Shown here piece after piece: positions 47,201-58,895 of a DNA stretch of 64,000 nt. Position numbers and translations under genes: made by a program. Each line of letters begins with the position of its first letter. Within the stretch, counting starts at the first letter, position 1. The notes below the pieces were generated by a model. The model was not told the origin of the DNA. It searched no databases and saw only the letters and a program-made list of their open reading frames with translations. Origin of the DNA: Xiphias gladius (lineage: Eukaryota > Chordata > Actinopteri > Istiophoriformes > Xiphiidae); contig NC_053400.1 of NCBI RefSeq assembly GCF_016859285.1, positions 29,474,001 through 29,538,000 of the forward strand, given 5' to 3'.

Positions 47201-49746
47201 TTTGCCACTCCACTCCAGGAGCCAGCTGCTGAACCTTTATGTAACGCCAACCTAGCTGCCAGTATGCACACCCTCGACCACCTGGCAGGGGTAGCCAATC
47301 GTGCCGCCATCCACTACACTGGAGAGAGTCAACTGCGTGAGGTAGGCTGAGGCAGAAGCCATAGATTACAAGAATTAACATGCATCTTCTTCCCTTCTAA
47401 AGAGGTTGTCATCTCTATCACAGCAGTAATAAACAGAATGGTAGATAAAGTTATAAAAACTAATGAGAAAATACTGCACACGTCTAACATTCGCATTCAA
47501 ACGAGTTTGAATTCCACAGATATACTTCTATAAACCATGTGTATATATATATATGAATATGCAAACTTAATTTGAAGAATTCAGATTTCAGGAGGAAATG
47601 ACAACTTGTGCTGGGTGCCACAAAAAAAACCAAAGAGCAGGTCCAGTAGCTAATGTTAGAATTTGCAAAGCCAAGGTTTAACAGCCAAGACAGTCATAGG
47701 TTGATTTAAAGAATATGCAACAGGGGTAGGTAATGCATGCCCAGAGACAGTCCTAACGTATAGAAACTGTCAAATGGAAAATCATTGTTACACTCTATAG
47801 AAAAAACGACCTCATTGACAGTCACACTATTAAATAATCAGCGTAGCAACACTTCTTAAGCCTCAATTATACTCCCTTGTGGACGTGCACACAGACACCT
47901 GTGGACACCACGGACGGTGGTTTTCATTATAACACTTCCTGGTCTGTTTGGAGTCACCTCGGTGCGGACCATGTGCAGTCGGTGCCCTTGTAGCGTAGTG
48001 GGTCACAAAAAATTGGAGGGTACCCTGACGTCTGCACAGAGCCTAGCGTACTCCCCCTGATGATGAAATTTATGTCACTCGGACCCTAGTGGACCCTCGC
48101 GTACTCGCAGATGCAGAAAGTGTAACACTAGCCTTAGTTAATAGTCTCACACGTGTCTTTTCATGTCCTCACCCACAGGTCCTGCAGAACCTCGGCAAGG
48201 ATAAGTTCTCCCCTCAGTCCTTTGAGCAGGTGGGGACAAGAATCGCTAAAGTACTGGAGAAGGTAAGGGCTCTCTGGTGGTCCCAGTTTCGGTAGAAACA
48301 TTTGCATTAAAATAACTTGTGTTTTCACAACTATCACCAGAATGTGCAACAGCACAGCAATTTCATATACCCACAATCTTGGCTGCGTATTTTTTTTGGG
48401 GGGGGGGGGCGGTCAAGATCAAATTTTCTTGTGTTCCTTCCTACAATGCTGCATACCGCTCCACAGTTAAGCATTACTAAACCAATAATAGTTATGTGCA
48501 ATTTGAAATGGTGACATAACACATTGCATTCTGCACTATATAAAATACACTCAGTTGCGTAACATTTGCTCATTTGCAAACTTTCAATTTGTCTTTGTCT
48601 TGAGCTGTATGAATTAACTCTTCATCACTCTTCTTTTTCTCCAAATGTAGGATATAGGTATATCAGGAAACCAAACAATCAAAGTTATTAAGGCAGATTT
48701 TCCCACTGAGGAAAGAGGCGAAATGCCACTAAGTAAGGACGGGAGTACACATTCAAACTTTTAAACGTGTCTTCAACGGTGTTTGAGAGACGCCGAAGGC
48801 TGCTCAGTGTCATTAGCCATCCCAACCCTGATCATGCACTTACGACAAGCATGTTTTTGTGCTATTTTGTGGTAAATTGAAATAATGATGAAAAATTGCA
48901 GGAGTGCAAGAAAGAAAGAAATAGTTATTTGGAGAAGGTGCCATTACTGTGAATAATTTATTAGCAGTAACACCCAGCTCTTATAGCCTTGAACTACAAC
49001 ACCAATAGCACTCAACCAATTCAATTTCAATTGTACATGTTTTTCCATTGTCTAATCCCTGAAACTGCAGAATCAGACATCATGGATATTATCCAGCATG
49101 GCTGCACTGTACTGGAGGGTGAAAGGTCAAGGCAAGAGAGCCATCGACTGCCTACGACAGGCTCTCAACTACGCCCCCCATCATATGAAGGCAAGTTAGA
49201 CATCAGCTGTTCCCAACACTTAACCTACCTAGTACGTTTACTAAATAAAGGATTGTTTTAAACATTCTTTTTCCTCCTGAATTGTTAACCAGGATGTGCC
49301 CCTTATCAGCCTGGCCAACATCTTCCAGAACGCTCGGCTATGGGACGATGCCCTCACAGTCGCCCGTATGGCAGTGGAAATTGCCCCGCACTTTGTTGTG
49401 AACCACTTTACCCTCGCCAACGTCTACATAGCAATGGTAATGCCTACCTCTCTGTTACTATTTGGTCGTTATTTGTTTCCTTGTAGTGACATGACCTACT
49501 GCTCAGTTCCTCAAGATTGCCCAGTGCTATAGCAGAACGTCAAAGCATTTATCGAGCAGTAGCGGAGGTCGTGCGTCCTAACGGTGACGTGGTTGTTCTG
49601 TTTCGTGACGACAGGAGGAGTTTGAGAAAGCCATGCGCTGGTACGAGTCTACGTTGAAGCTGCAGCCGGAGTTCGCCCCTGCCAAAGATCGACTGAGAAC
49701 CATTCAGTGTTACCTGCTCACCAAGAGGGAACGCCGTCAGCCCTAG
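32211..49746 (+). CDS. ttc17: tetratricopeptide repeat protein 17 (25 coding exons)
   Basis: TPR protein; the mammalian orthologue is linked to actin organisation and primary cilium formation. Coding exons: 32211-32381, 32991-33080, 33258-33427, 33636-33747, 34726-34857, 35013-35122, 35234-35381, 36313-36452, 37166-37326, 37454-37566, 37830-37982, 38365-38480, 38685-38841, 39053-39124, 39440-39664, 40920-41139, 44051-44170, 44412-44707, 44854-45007, 45810-45930, 47182-47341, 48179-48262, 49071-49190, 49293-49436, 49615-49746. All phases join, giving 3621 nt and about 1206 aa (human 1141). The N-terminus has a hydrophobic stretch (L-F-I-L-L-C-I-L-I-V, about 28-37) before the conserved T-T-H-W-V-V-T-E-D-G-K. 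TPR clusters lie near residues 226-370, 616-740 and 1076-1190. A charged coiled-coil-like segment (about 360-405, K-E-Y-Q-K-Q-H-D-H-Y) follows the first cluster. Residues 450-615 are poorly conserved against mammals. Introns 11 and 23 use GC donors. Confidence 0.96.
36461..36690. repeat. composite minisatellite in ttc17 intron 8
   Basis: About seven copies of an ATAACTGAGA(G)AC core are separated by (CA)n runs of varying length, beginning nine bases after the donor of exon 8. It looks like a CA microsatellite that trapped and amplified an 11-14-base core. Confidence 0.9.
37983..38364 (+). other. ttc17: ttc17 intron 11, GC-AG type
   Basis: Exon 11 ends Q-D-Y-T-Q at CACAG|GCAAGA and exon 12 starts after TTTAG with D-I-Q-R-M-L-W-P, matching mammalian D-K-Q-H-I-L-W-P. 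Only the GC donor keeps the frame. The nearest GT (after TTTGCAG at 38018) joins in the wrong phase and runs into a TGA. Confidence 0.75.
41985..42215 (+). repeat. dispersed repeat in ttc17 intron 16
   Basis: The ordered blocks CCCTGGATCCACCC, AATCGGATCCGGGCC, AAAATTTAATGGGTTC, CCAAGTTTGGTGCAAATCCG and AACCTCCTTGGTGGAGGTAA are those of a repeat seen very often in fish. No coding capacity. Class left open. Confidence 0.65.
42800..43420 (+). repeat. probable dispersed-repeat fragment
   Basis: Phrases such as GTATGTACCAAGTTTAGG, GCAAATGGGCGTGGCC and GTTGCTGAGATACTAGCC recall an abundant fish repeat family. This copy is diverged and interrupted by A-runs (43081-43098). Boundaries are approximate. 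Confidence 0.45.
46235..46900 (+). repeat. probable dispersed repeat in ttc17 intron 20
   Basis: It begins AATTAAAGCCGCAAGCAGC and AACGAGCGGG and ends near GCGCCGCCATCTGGCAG, both seen often in fish interspersed elements. The middle is AT-rich and unrecognised. Family unknown to me. Confidence 0.5.
49191..49292 (+). other. ttc17: ttc17 intron 23, GC-AG type
   Basis: Exon 23 ends A-P-H-H-M-K at ATGAAG|GCAAGT, a perfect GC-donor consensus, and exon 24 follows GTTAACCAG with D-V-P-L-I-S-L-A-N. Frame and homology leave no alternative GT donor. The intron is only 102 bases. Confidence 0.85.
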
Positions 49747-49874
49747 TCCACTCTCCTGGTTTGATCCCAGGTGTACCCCGCGATCATGCACACGCCGGAT
49801 AAGGAACACTAGGAGCACAGGCACACGCACACACAGACACTACCTCACCTGGAAACCACAGATAACTTAAACAA

Positions 49875-49880
49875 AATAAA
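49875..49880 (+). terminator. ttc17: candidate ttc17 poly(A) signal
   Basis: First AATAAA after the stop codon, 129 bases downstream. Further hexamers or near-matches occur around 50262 and 50468, so longer 3' UTRs are possible. Confidence 0.5.
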
Positions 49881-50682
49881 GTGCGATGAGACTTGAATGT
49901 GGTTAAAGGTGAGGTATCAAGATTCATATGCAGACATATATGGCTTTTTCTCTTTGAGGTCTAACTTCCCAAAGAATTAGTAAACGTCACAGAGTACAAC
50001 TGTAGATAATTTTGCCCCACAATCTATCTGTTAAATGCAGGATGCCTCCTGTTATCTAACAATCAAGAAGTTAAGACTGTCAAACTCAGTTTTTTCTGGG
50101 TTTGCCTGACTTGCAAAATGGAAGAGGGATAAAACTGAATAAGGCTCTAAAGTTTCTGTTAATTCTTCTGCAATATTTTGATCTCAATCTGGGATAATTG
50201 GAAGAATAGCTCACACAGTCATTCTTGAAAACCTTTTAGCATTTTGGTATGTGGAGGTGGCATCTAAAATAAAGGAAATACAAGAATATTGTTCCATTGT
50301 TCTCAAGAAACAAACATAATACAGACTGGAGTTGCTGCCATGTTGTAATTGAACGTTAAATTGGGTTTTGTTTTGTTTGGAAAAGGATATTATACAGTAT
50401 TTGCATAAATCTTCTGCTGAGATGGTAAGGAATGTGCTTCTCAACTCAGAGGTTAAATGAGTTGAACAATAAATGCTGTCACTATTTCTGCCTCATAAAA
50501 TGGACGGAAATTCTCAGTTTTTGCACTTTTTTTCTATAACATTCCTATTTATAAGGGCCCTACAAACTTTGATTTTGCTCAAAGCTAATTTAAATACAAA
50601 AGAGAGAACATGAAATATGCTATTACATTTGCTTCTTAACTTATGAAAAGCATCAGGCAGAAAAAGGATTTGCCATTGACCA

Positions 50683-50713
<31 letters not shown>

Positions 50714-52120
50714 TGGAATCTGTATTAAATGTACAGTATTAAAGGCAATGTGTGGATTTCATTGGTTCGTTTCTCTTCATCAGTTCTTCGTCTCGTTGGG
50801 AATTAAAAACCAAGTGTTTGGAGTCCTTTAAGCTTAAACTGCGGATGTTGTAACATTCCACTATTATCACTTTACCACACCACACAGTATGAATCCCTGA
50901 TTGAAAACTCTGCATAAACACAAACGTGACTGCATTTTTTATTTATTTTTTTTTCTAGTGAAGATTTTAAAACCAACCTAACGGTGGCACTCTCCAAGCT
51001 TCTCAAGACTCATTTTATCAGCTCCTACAGTCTCCCTATCTGATGATAGTCCAAAATGCATTCTAAATCCGGTTCACTTTTGTGATCAGAAACAAAAAGA
51101 AATTCGCATAGGTTGTAATATCTCGCATATTTTTAGGGAAACCAGAAGCCACAAGTCATCAGTTCTGTAATGACTGATACATGAAGTCAAACGTCCAAAC
51201 TGTAGCTTAGTTATCACACTCAAACATGGGAATACTTTGATTTTTTTTTTTTTTTTTTTTTTCCAATTTAGTGTTTTATTTTTTTAATAGAATGGAGAGT
51301 AAGTAATGTCCACCCGACCTAGACTTGTATTTTTAGTTATGATGGTAAAACTCTTTTACATCCACTAATCAGATCATTTCAAAATCTGTGTATACAGTAC
51401 AAACACGTACGTGTAAAGTACACTGTATCATTTCACTCTGGGTAGAAGTCATTTTTACACCTTTGAAGTTTGGCAACCATAAACCTGAAAGTGATAGTAA
51501 GTCATTAGTCATAGCACTGTGCCAAACGAAATGCTTTTACTTCCAATCTCACACGTTTAAAGCAATAAACATGGGAGACGTAAATTTAAACCTGGCAGCT
51601 CAACGCTGTTCTATTTGAATACCATACTGCCGAAGCAGCGTGGAGCACCCATCCAAAGATGGAACAGCGTGTCCGTTCACATAAAAAAAAAAAAAAAAAA
51701 ATAAAAATGCACCCATGTGAAACAGCACTTTTTTTTTTCTGCTGCCTTTTTTTTTTTTCCCCTCTCACTTTAAATTGCAAGACCTAAAAATGGCACAAGC
51801 ACAGTGTGCAGCCGGCTATTTTTAGAATCCTGTAAAGGAACAAGATGGTTGCAGCGGAGCTGAAGTGTATGCACAGACTCCTACAGTGTATAAATACAAA
51901 CGCAGCACATGAGGGGGCAAATTTGCGGTGCCCGCCCTTCTCCCTCAGATTCCACCACCGCTGAGGACAAAAGGGAGCTGCTGCATCATTGCTAATGGAC
52001 GCTGTTCATTGAGAGCCCCTCGGCCTATTCCCGTGCAGCCGGCCCCCGCTCCCCGCTCCGTTTCGGAACGTTTCTCAAGGAATAATTGACTGGAGTGGTA
52101 TTTTTGACCGGCCCAGTCTC
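49881..52120. other. ttc17 downstream region, no gene seen
   Basis: AT-rich sequence with homopolymer tracts (50690-50712, 51241-51262, 51681-51700, 51729-51760). It may include extended ttc17 3' UTR. No protein or RNA gene is recognised. Confidence 0.5.
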
Positions 52121-52130
52121 GGGCGCAGTA

Positions 52131-52139
52131 TATAAATAG
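52131..52139 (+). promoter_or_regulatory. isolated TATA box
   Basis: TATAAATAG lies in a locally GC-richer context (GGGCGCAGTATATAAATAG). No open frame or recognisable transcript follows, so this is only a candidate core promoter. Confidence 0.25.
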
Positions 52140-53774
52140 CTCATGCGTAGCAAAGCGTGCATGGATTTGCCAGGGGCGTGAGGCCCGGGAGTAGGAGCCC
52201 TGTTATGTAATAGCCATGTGAGTTGGCACACCATACAGACACTGCATTGAATGGGTGTGTGTGTGTGACGCTCTGTACCCATTGAGCGTTTTTGGAGTGA
52301 TAGTATACTCACTGGGAGTCCTTTTGTTGAGTCTGCTGCAGCTGAGGCAGCTGATTTCGTTACTGCATTCGCTAAACATGAAGTTACGTGCACCTTTTAT
52401 ACATTTACACAATGCACTTTATTTAGGTTTGCGCACACACATAAATTGGCAGTGGAGTGTGCTCATCCGTGTTAAATATCATCTAAATAAACAGGTTCAT
52501 CTTGAAAAACTAGCCTTAACATTCATTTGAGCTTATAGACTCCATGTATTTCACTTATAGTTGAACTACCTGCCGCCGCAAAAAGCAAATATCGATATTG
52601 ATGTAGAGCTGCTGTTGTTTATACTGTGTAATAATGTGCACTGATCTCACAATCTCATATTTATCAGTTGTTTGTTTGTAACAGGGCAAATGTTTTATTA
52701 GGTAAGTCATCTATTTTTGTGCAACACCCCGGACAGGTGGGATCAAGGTTGTTTACTTGAAAGCGTTATTTTTACTGACGCAATTTTGTAATGATCCAGC
52801 CCGGACATTTTTCGCAACTACCCATTTATGTGCCAGTCAGTCAGACTTTGCTGCTCTGGCTCGCCGCTGCTGAATATAGCAACGCCGAATGGATGTTGTT
52901 GCGAGATATTATATAATAATAGTAAATTTCCTACACGGACATGAAAGGAGAAGGCTATTTTAAAGGCACGGTGATGTAAGACTGGATCGAGGTTTCAACG
53001 CACGAGGGAACAGTGTCGGCTCATTCGAATGGGGCTGTCTCTCGTTGATGGTGTAGACTTACTGTTGCGTTATCGTCTGACGTGAGACGGTGGCTTCCGG
53101 GGCCGACCTGAGACGGGACATGTAAGATTCGGGGGATTTTCTGGGTATCAGAAGAAAACTACAGCTCATTGCTTCAACGCGTCAAAATAGTACACGGCCA
53201 GAGAGAGAGAATAGGATATGAAATAACCAATAATGAAACCGCGAAGTCAGGAGAGCATATGTGCCACATGAAGTCGCGGCTGGCTTTTCCAGCATGTCAA
53301 GTTGGCAATGGGAATATTTTGATACGTACATGTGAGTTCTTATTGCAAGTGTAGACATATTTATTAAGTCTGCATATACACACGTTGCAGTAAAACACCA
53401 TCAGAAGGGTTTTTTACGTGCAGAACACATGGACGGTCTCTGGCCGGTTTTGACCTGGGTTTTTGGGGGTTTTTAGGGTTGAAGATGTACATCCGAAGAT
53501 TTCGTGACCTGGAACACCAGTGTGGTGGCAGAAAAAGTCTTATTTTTCTCTCCACCGTCTTCCCTTGTTTTGTTTTGGCTAGAAATTCTGTGTCAATGAG
53601 GGGTTTTTCTGGGCGTTTCTTCAAAGTTCAGTGTGATAAGAATGTAACTGGCGGTGTGGAGACTGGCATTAGCACCACGGTCCCTTCTTCTCGTCTCCTC
53701 GTCCTCTTTGCTCTTTCTTTCCCTGCGGCCTGAATTTGTTTGGTTCTGTGGTTAGTTAAGTTAGTCCCCGTGTT

Positions 53775-54080
53775 GCTAGCCTAACGTAGGGCCGCAACCA
53801 GTGATTATTTTCATTATCGTTTAGTCTACTCTATTATTATTTTCTCCTTTAATCGTTAATCGTTTGTTCGAAGAATTTTTAAATGCTCGTTGCGGTTTCC
53901 CAGAGCCCAGAGTGACGTCTCCAAGTTGCTACGTTTTGTCCGACCAGCAGTCCGAAACCCCAAAGGCATTTCATCGCTATCATAAATGACAGAATGATGC
54001 AGAAGAGCAAAGAAAAGCAGCAAAATCCTGACCTCTGAGAAGCTGGAAGCGGAGAATGTTCTGCGCGTTTGCTTAACGCA
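53775..54080 (+). mobile_element. MITE-like element, copy 2
   Basis: It opens with AGGGCCGCAACCAGTGATTATTTTC and ATTATCGTTTAGTCTAC, paralleling the element at 30547. It continues with the family's longer internal sequence (GTGACGTCTCCAAGTTGC, TTTGTCCGACCAGCAGTCC, GAGAAGCTGGAAGCGGAGAATG). The right terminal repeat is missing or unrecognisable. Confidence 0.65.
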
Positions 54081-55988
54081 ACTGGAAAGAAGCCTGGAAA
54101 GCCTGGAAAGACTGCCCTCACCGTCCCTCCAGTACCACGGACAGCTCCAAAGCAATGCCATCACGCTCTCTCCTCAGCCCGGTGCTGTGCCACTGGAGTT
54201 ACAGAGCTGGAGCACACGGACGACGGACGGAAGAGGAAAAAAAAACAAAAACCAGCTGACAGTGCCTCAGCACGAGCTTCCAGGGCGGCTTCCATGCGCC
54301 TTCATGCTTAGGTCTCGGGAGTTCCACTGAAGAGGCGAACGCCATCCTTCCAAAGGATACTCCCTCACTTAGTGGTTTGGTGATGGCGGTGGAAGAGGGC
54401 GCCGTCTGACACTCAAAAAATAAATAAAAATAAGTGAATAAATAAAGTTTTGCCATGGGTGTTCCACTGAGCTGGGATCTGGGGGCTTGAGAATTACCAC
54501 AGGTTCACATCATTTTCACACTCGTCAAAACCACTCAGTGGCCTGCGGATGTGTCCCCTATGTGCACGGGTGCAGCGGCCTTAGCTTAGTCTAGAAACTG
54601 TCTGCCAGACCTGCTGTCAAAATATGTGGATATTGAACTTTTTTTTTTGTGTAAATTGTTCCTTTTGTAAAATCTGAGCTGAACCAAGTCATTGTTTTTG
54701 CAGGTCACCATTAAAACTGAAATATTTACACCGTGAGTCAAATTCCAGGTCAGGACGAGCAGGTTACAGTAATTCCTGAGTCACAGGCAGTCTTTGAATT
54801 TCAAGTCCTGGACTTGTCTGTAAACAAAGTGGCTTCCATTTGTAAAACTAAAAACAGAGTAATAGTTAGTAGTCTCTCAAATGGATGTAAATGCTTCGTA
54901 AAATTTGTGTTTACCACTTTTTTCCAACCTTTTACCACAATGCAAGGAGACCCTGATGGTGACATATCGCTACACCAGGAAAGGAGTGAAACTGCTGATA
55001 AACCTGAGACATCATAAAGAAATCCTGCCCCTGGCTCGCGGAGGGTACCAAGTCTACCATTTCAAAAGGCCCAGGTCTGAGCAAAGTCTGGCGTTATTGG
55101 TGTCGCAGTCAAGTTGGGAGTCTTTTTTTTTTCTTCTCTTTCTGCCCCGGGACCTCGAGTCTGGCTCTTGAGCCTGTTCCTTCTCCTCTCACTGTCGGGG
55201 CAGCTTTCAGGACCCTCTCAGACCTCAAAAGCTTCGGGGATGGAGTCTCCCTTTGGACAGTCATGCACTACATTAACCAGGCGGCTCTGTCGTTCTCAAC
55301 TGTGTGCCGGAGCCGCGAGGTAACCTGCGTCGGAAGAAACGTCCGATATTCGTACGGGGGACCTCTGAGCGCCTGGTATCGTGACCCCGGGCCCTCCCTT
55401 CATTGTGTTGCAGTTTCCAGCGGGACCGGTTCGTCGGCCTCAGCTCCTCGTCCGATCCCATAAGCCTGGAAAGACTCCCCGGGAAAAAGCTGAGCTCTTA
55501 AAAGCTGCGGGTGGACGGGTGAGAGCTGGACTACCTCACAGCATTCGGTGGAGCAGAGGTTTACGTGAACAGCAAAGCTGCCCGCCGCGGACTGTGAACC
55601 CTGCCAGGGAGCTCCGCCACTGTCGGATGGAATAAGACCACACTCAGCTTAAAGTCGGCGTCTTTAATCACTCCCACTTTCTGGCTGCGCAGTCTGGACC
55701 CGATCCATCTCTGGCAGTCCCACCGCCTTCCACGAATGACTTGCATGATGCCGGAGAGCAAAAACAGGGCAGGGTGACTTTCCTACCAAATAAGCCAACT
55801 AAAATTTCCTCAGTTTGGCCGGTGTGACCTTTTTTTTTTTTTTTTTTTTTCCACAGCAAAATATCACTCAATTCACCTTACTCAAGTATTTATCATACAC
55901 AGCACACCAAGGATCCCGCTGGTGTGCACCATGTGTGTGAGGTGTCTGTATTATGTATTACAAATAATATAATTTGATCATAAAATAA

Positions 55989-55991
<3 letters not shown>

Positions 55992-56029
<38 letters not shown>
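55992..56029. repeat. (AT)n microsatellite
   Basis: Uninterrupted AT dinucleotide run of about 38 bases. Confidence 0.97.
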
Positions 56030-56030
<1 letters not shown>

Positions 56031-56877
56031 CTATATAGTATTGTAAAAATATGAATATAAATCAATGCTTCAAGCATCACTGGTTATTACAGAACTTCAT
56101 AAAATGTCCAAATAAAACACATTCAGTAGAAAACAGTACAAAAGTTGAATCTCCTGCAGATGTGATGCCATGGAAATCCCACAGGTTGCAGCTTTAATGA
56201 ATGAGGCAGGGTCTCATTCTTAAAGAGATACAGTGAGGAGGAGGAAAAAAAACCATCTCGTTAATCTGACCGGGATTATTTTCTCGCCACCGGGTCCGGG
56301 CCGCTCCTCCGCCTGGAAGCTGTCCCGTGTTTACGTTTTTAGCCTCCCGCGCAGCGGTGGGGCCACCTTGAGCAGAAAGACAAACAAACAAACAAACAAA
56401 CAAACAACAACAACAAAAAACCCCGCAGCGCCAGGCATGTTGAGTACGAGGGTTAAAAATAGCATCATCGGTCGGCCGAGCGCCGCTCCGTTACTACGCG
56501 CTTCAGCATTCTGCCCTGTGCGGTGGGGGGGTGGGGGGGGGGTCTGCAGGACGGAGACCGCGGCAGCCTGTAATGAGCCCTCCACCTTTTCTGTGCAGCT
56601 CCGCATCATCACGCTGGAGGCCTCTCTTTTTTATGGGGGGGGGGCTGGGCTGTGTGTGTGTATGTGTGTGTGCGCGTGTGCATGCGCGTGCGCGCGCGTC
56701 TGCTGGAGGGTAAACCCAACCTGGAGTCGCTCTGCCCACCATCGCCGGCCTGCTCCTAGCGCTGCTCACCATCGTACTTACGGGTGTCGCGGACCGCTCC
56801 TCCGCTCCCGGTGACACGGGAGAGAGGTTCCACCACGGCCGGCTGACAGAAGGCCGGAGGTTTGGTCCCTCCGTCCC

Positions 56878-56908
56878 GAGGAGGAGGAGGAGGAGGAGGA
56901 GGAGGAGG
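56878..56908. repeat. (GGA)n trinucleotide run
   Basis: About ten GAG/GGA units in GC-rich sequence upstream of the mir-129 promoter region. Confidence 0.95.
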
Positions 56909-56999
56909 GCGGTCATCTGCAGCCGGCCGCTTCGCTGGGTTGCTCAAGCCCCATTATCGTTACGGCGGAGGCTCCAGCAGCCTCCACCTTCAAAAGGGG

Positions 57000-58660
57000 G
57001 AGATTCTCCACCTGACGTCAATGCCCAGTGACTGACGCATCGCCCGGGAGAAGGAAGTCTGTTCTCCGGTTCCACCGCGTTTTATTGCTATTTTATTTTT
57101 AGCCTCAGAAAGACGCCGCCTGAAGATGGCACAACGTGCCAATTAGCGACAGAATTATAGGCTCGTGTGTGCATTTTTTTTTTTTAATAATTTGAAAGGG
57201 TGGGGGTGCCTGTGCGCGTGTGTTTGTGCGTGCGCGCGCGCGTGTGTGTAGTGGGGGTGGGGTCATCGTGAATTAATAAAAAGCGAAAGTTCCGCGCGCT
57301 TTCAGCGACTCCGTTCAAACGATCTGCGCGCGTGCAGATCTCCACGGTCATCTCGTTATTAGGGAGACGCCGCCGTGCGCGCGCGTTTTTACCTCGCGAC
57401 GGGAGGGCGGAGCGACGGGAGCTCGCGCCGGTTCTCAAAACGCCGCACGCTCGAAATTCCTCCAAGGAACCTCTGCGAGCTTTTTTTTTTTTTTTTTTTC
57501 TTCTTCTTTTTTTTTTTTTTTTTCCATCACGCGCGGGCTAAAAATAGAAACGGGGTTGGATCGTGATCCAGAAATAGATAGGGGGCATCACTGCTATAAA
57601 AGGCTCGCCATTCAAGAGTACAGTGTGTGCACAGTTTGAAGAGGAGAAAAGCGAGGGCACGCTCTTAATGGAGGAACGAGCTTCGCTTTATCTCTCTTTT
57701 CCTCTCTCGTCCCTTTCTTTCCTTGTGTGGGGTCCGTTTGGTGTTTTCTTTTAAAAGAGGAGGCTCCTCTGCTACAACGGTGAGTTGTGTCAACCTTTCT
57801 CTAGCTGCTCCTGTTCCTTTGCTCTTCTTTCTTTTTATCAAAGCTTTGTTTTATATATATATATATATATAATCTTTTTTTTAATCCCACTGCAAAACAT
57901 TTCCAAAACGAAGGGAAGTTGCAAACGTGCTAGTTTAAATAAGGCGGGATTTGCGCGGAAAGAAACGCGATGTCACGAGTGTTTTGTGTGGATTTCTGCT
58001 TTTCTTTCTTTCTTTTCTTTTCTTTTTTTCGCAGTAGCGTTGGCAGCGTGCTTTGAAGAGCTATCAAACCGGGCTGCACGGGAATCACCCTCAGTTGTGA
58101 CTTAAAAAACAAAAACGGGGTGGACGTTGTTCTTCGGTTTCACTGTAGTTCCTATCGCCACTGTAGCTCCTGACATTAGACCCGCGAAAGCCCGGGGTTC
58201 TCGTGGACCCGCGTCGGAGCGGAGGCTGGTTTCCGAGCGGGGAGCTGTCCTCTTGTTGTGGTGCTGAAGCGGCGCGAGCCCGGGTCCGCCGCGCCGCTCC
58301 ACGCAGCGTCCTCGAGCCACCACCGTGGGCATTTCGGATAAGTTGGATGCAGCAGATTTCGCCTCGAGGGCTTCGGGCTTTTGGGGGTGTCTTCGCCTCG
58401 CGCTCTTTGACCGCGCGGAGCTCTCAACCTTCGCCTCCGGTTTCGGTGATTTTTTTTATTTTATTTTTATTTATTCATTTTTTTTTTACTCCTGCAGAAG
58501 CCGGAGGGCGAGCAGCTCCAGCAGCGTTTCCCGCCTCGGACACGCCGCTGCCTCAACAATTTCGACGCTTGGTTGCAGATTTTTTATTTTTTTTTTTCTC
58601 TCTCCTCATCCTTTTGTGCACTTTGAGTCTCGAGTCGTGACTGCTAAACGTGAGTAAGGC
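57000..58660 (+). promoter_or_regulatory. CpG-rich promoter region with TATA box at 57595-57603
   Basis: The segment is rich in CpG (many CGCG/GCGCGC, notably 57220-57480 and 58190-58440). A clean TATAAAAGG lies at 57595-57603 and predicts initiation near 57626. It sits 1.8 kb upstream of the first mir-129-2 hairpin on the same strand. Human MIR129-2 is likewise associated with a CpG island, so this is the most likely pri-miRNA promoter. That link is inference. Confidence 0.6.
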
Positions 58661-58895
58661 GCGTGCTGCGTCAGTGGCGTCTGGCTCCGGTGCGCTCGAG
58701 ACAGATGGGGGGGAATCGTGACCGGCTGGGAGACGCGTCCGCAAATGAAATGGCCGGACGGCCCAATGAAAACGGAGCGAGGGTGGGGCCCCTGCTCCGG
58801 CAGCTGGAGGTTTGGATCCAAATTAACCCTTTGCCAATAAGGAAAACTTTACAATTAACGAAACTAGAGGCACGAATCGTTTTCAACTACTGTTT

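Larger units (their letters stand above)
52140..56990. other. intergenic region, no gene recognised
   Basis: Contains a MITE-like fragment (53775-54080), a poly-T tract (55830-55850), an AT microsatellite (55992-56029) and a GGA run (56878-56908). Open frames here are short, do not resemble known proteins and lack supporting splice structure. GC content rises from about 56.2 kb toward the mir-129 promoter region. Confidence 0.5.

Noticed and set aside
54733..55171. Possible coding exon downstream of ttc17
   Set aside because: Overlapping open frames are short, share no family motif and lack convincing splice sites on both sides.
56233..56814. 193-codon open frame in GC-rich sequence
   Set aside because: It runs through AAAC and GGGG/GTGT simple repeats, has low-complexity composition and matches no known domain.
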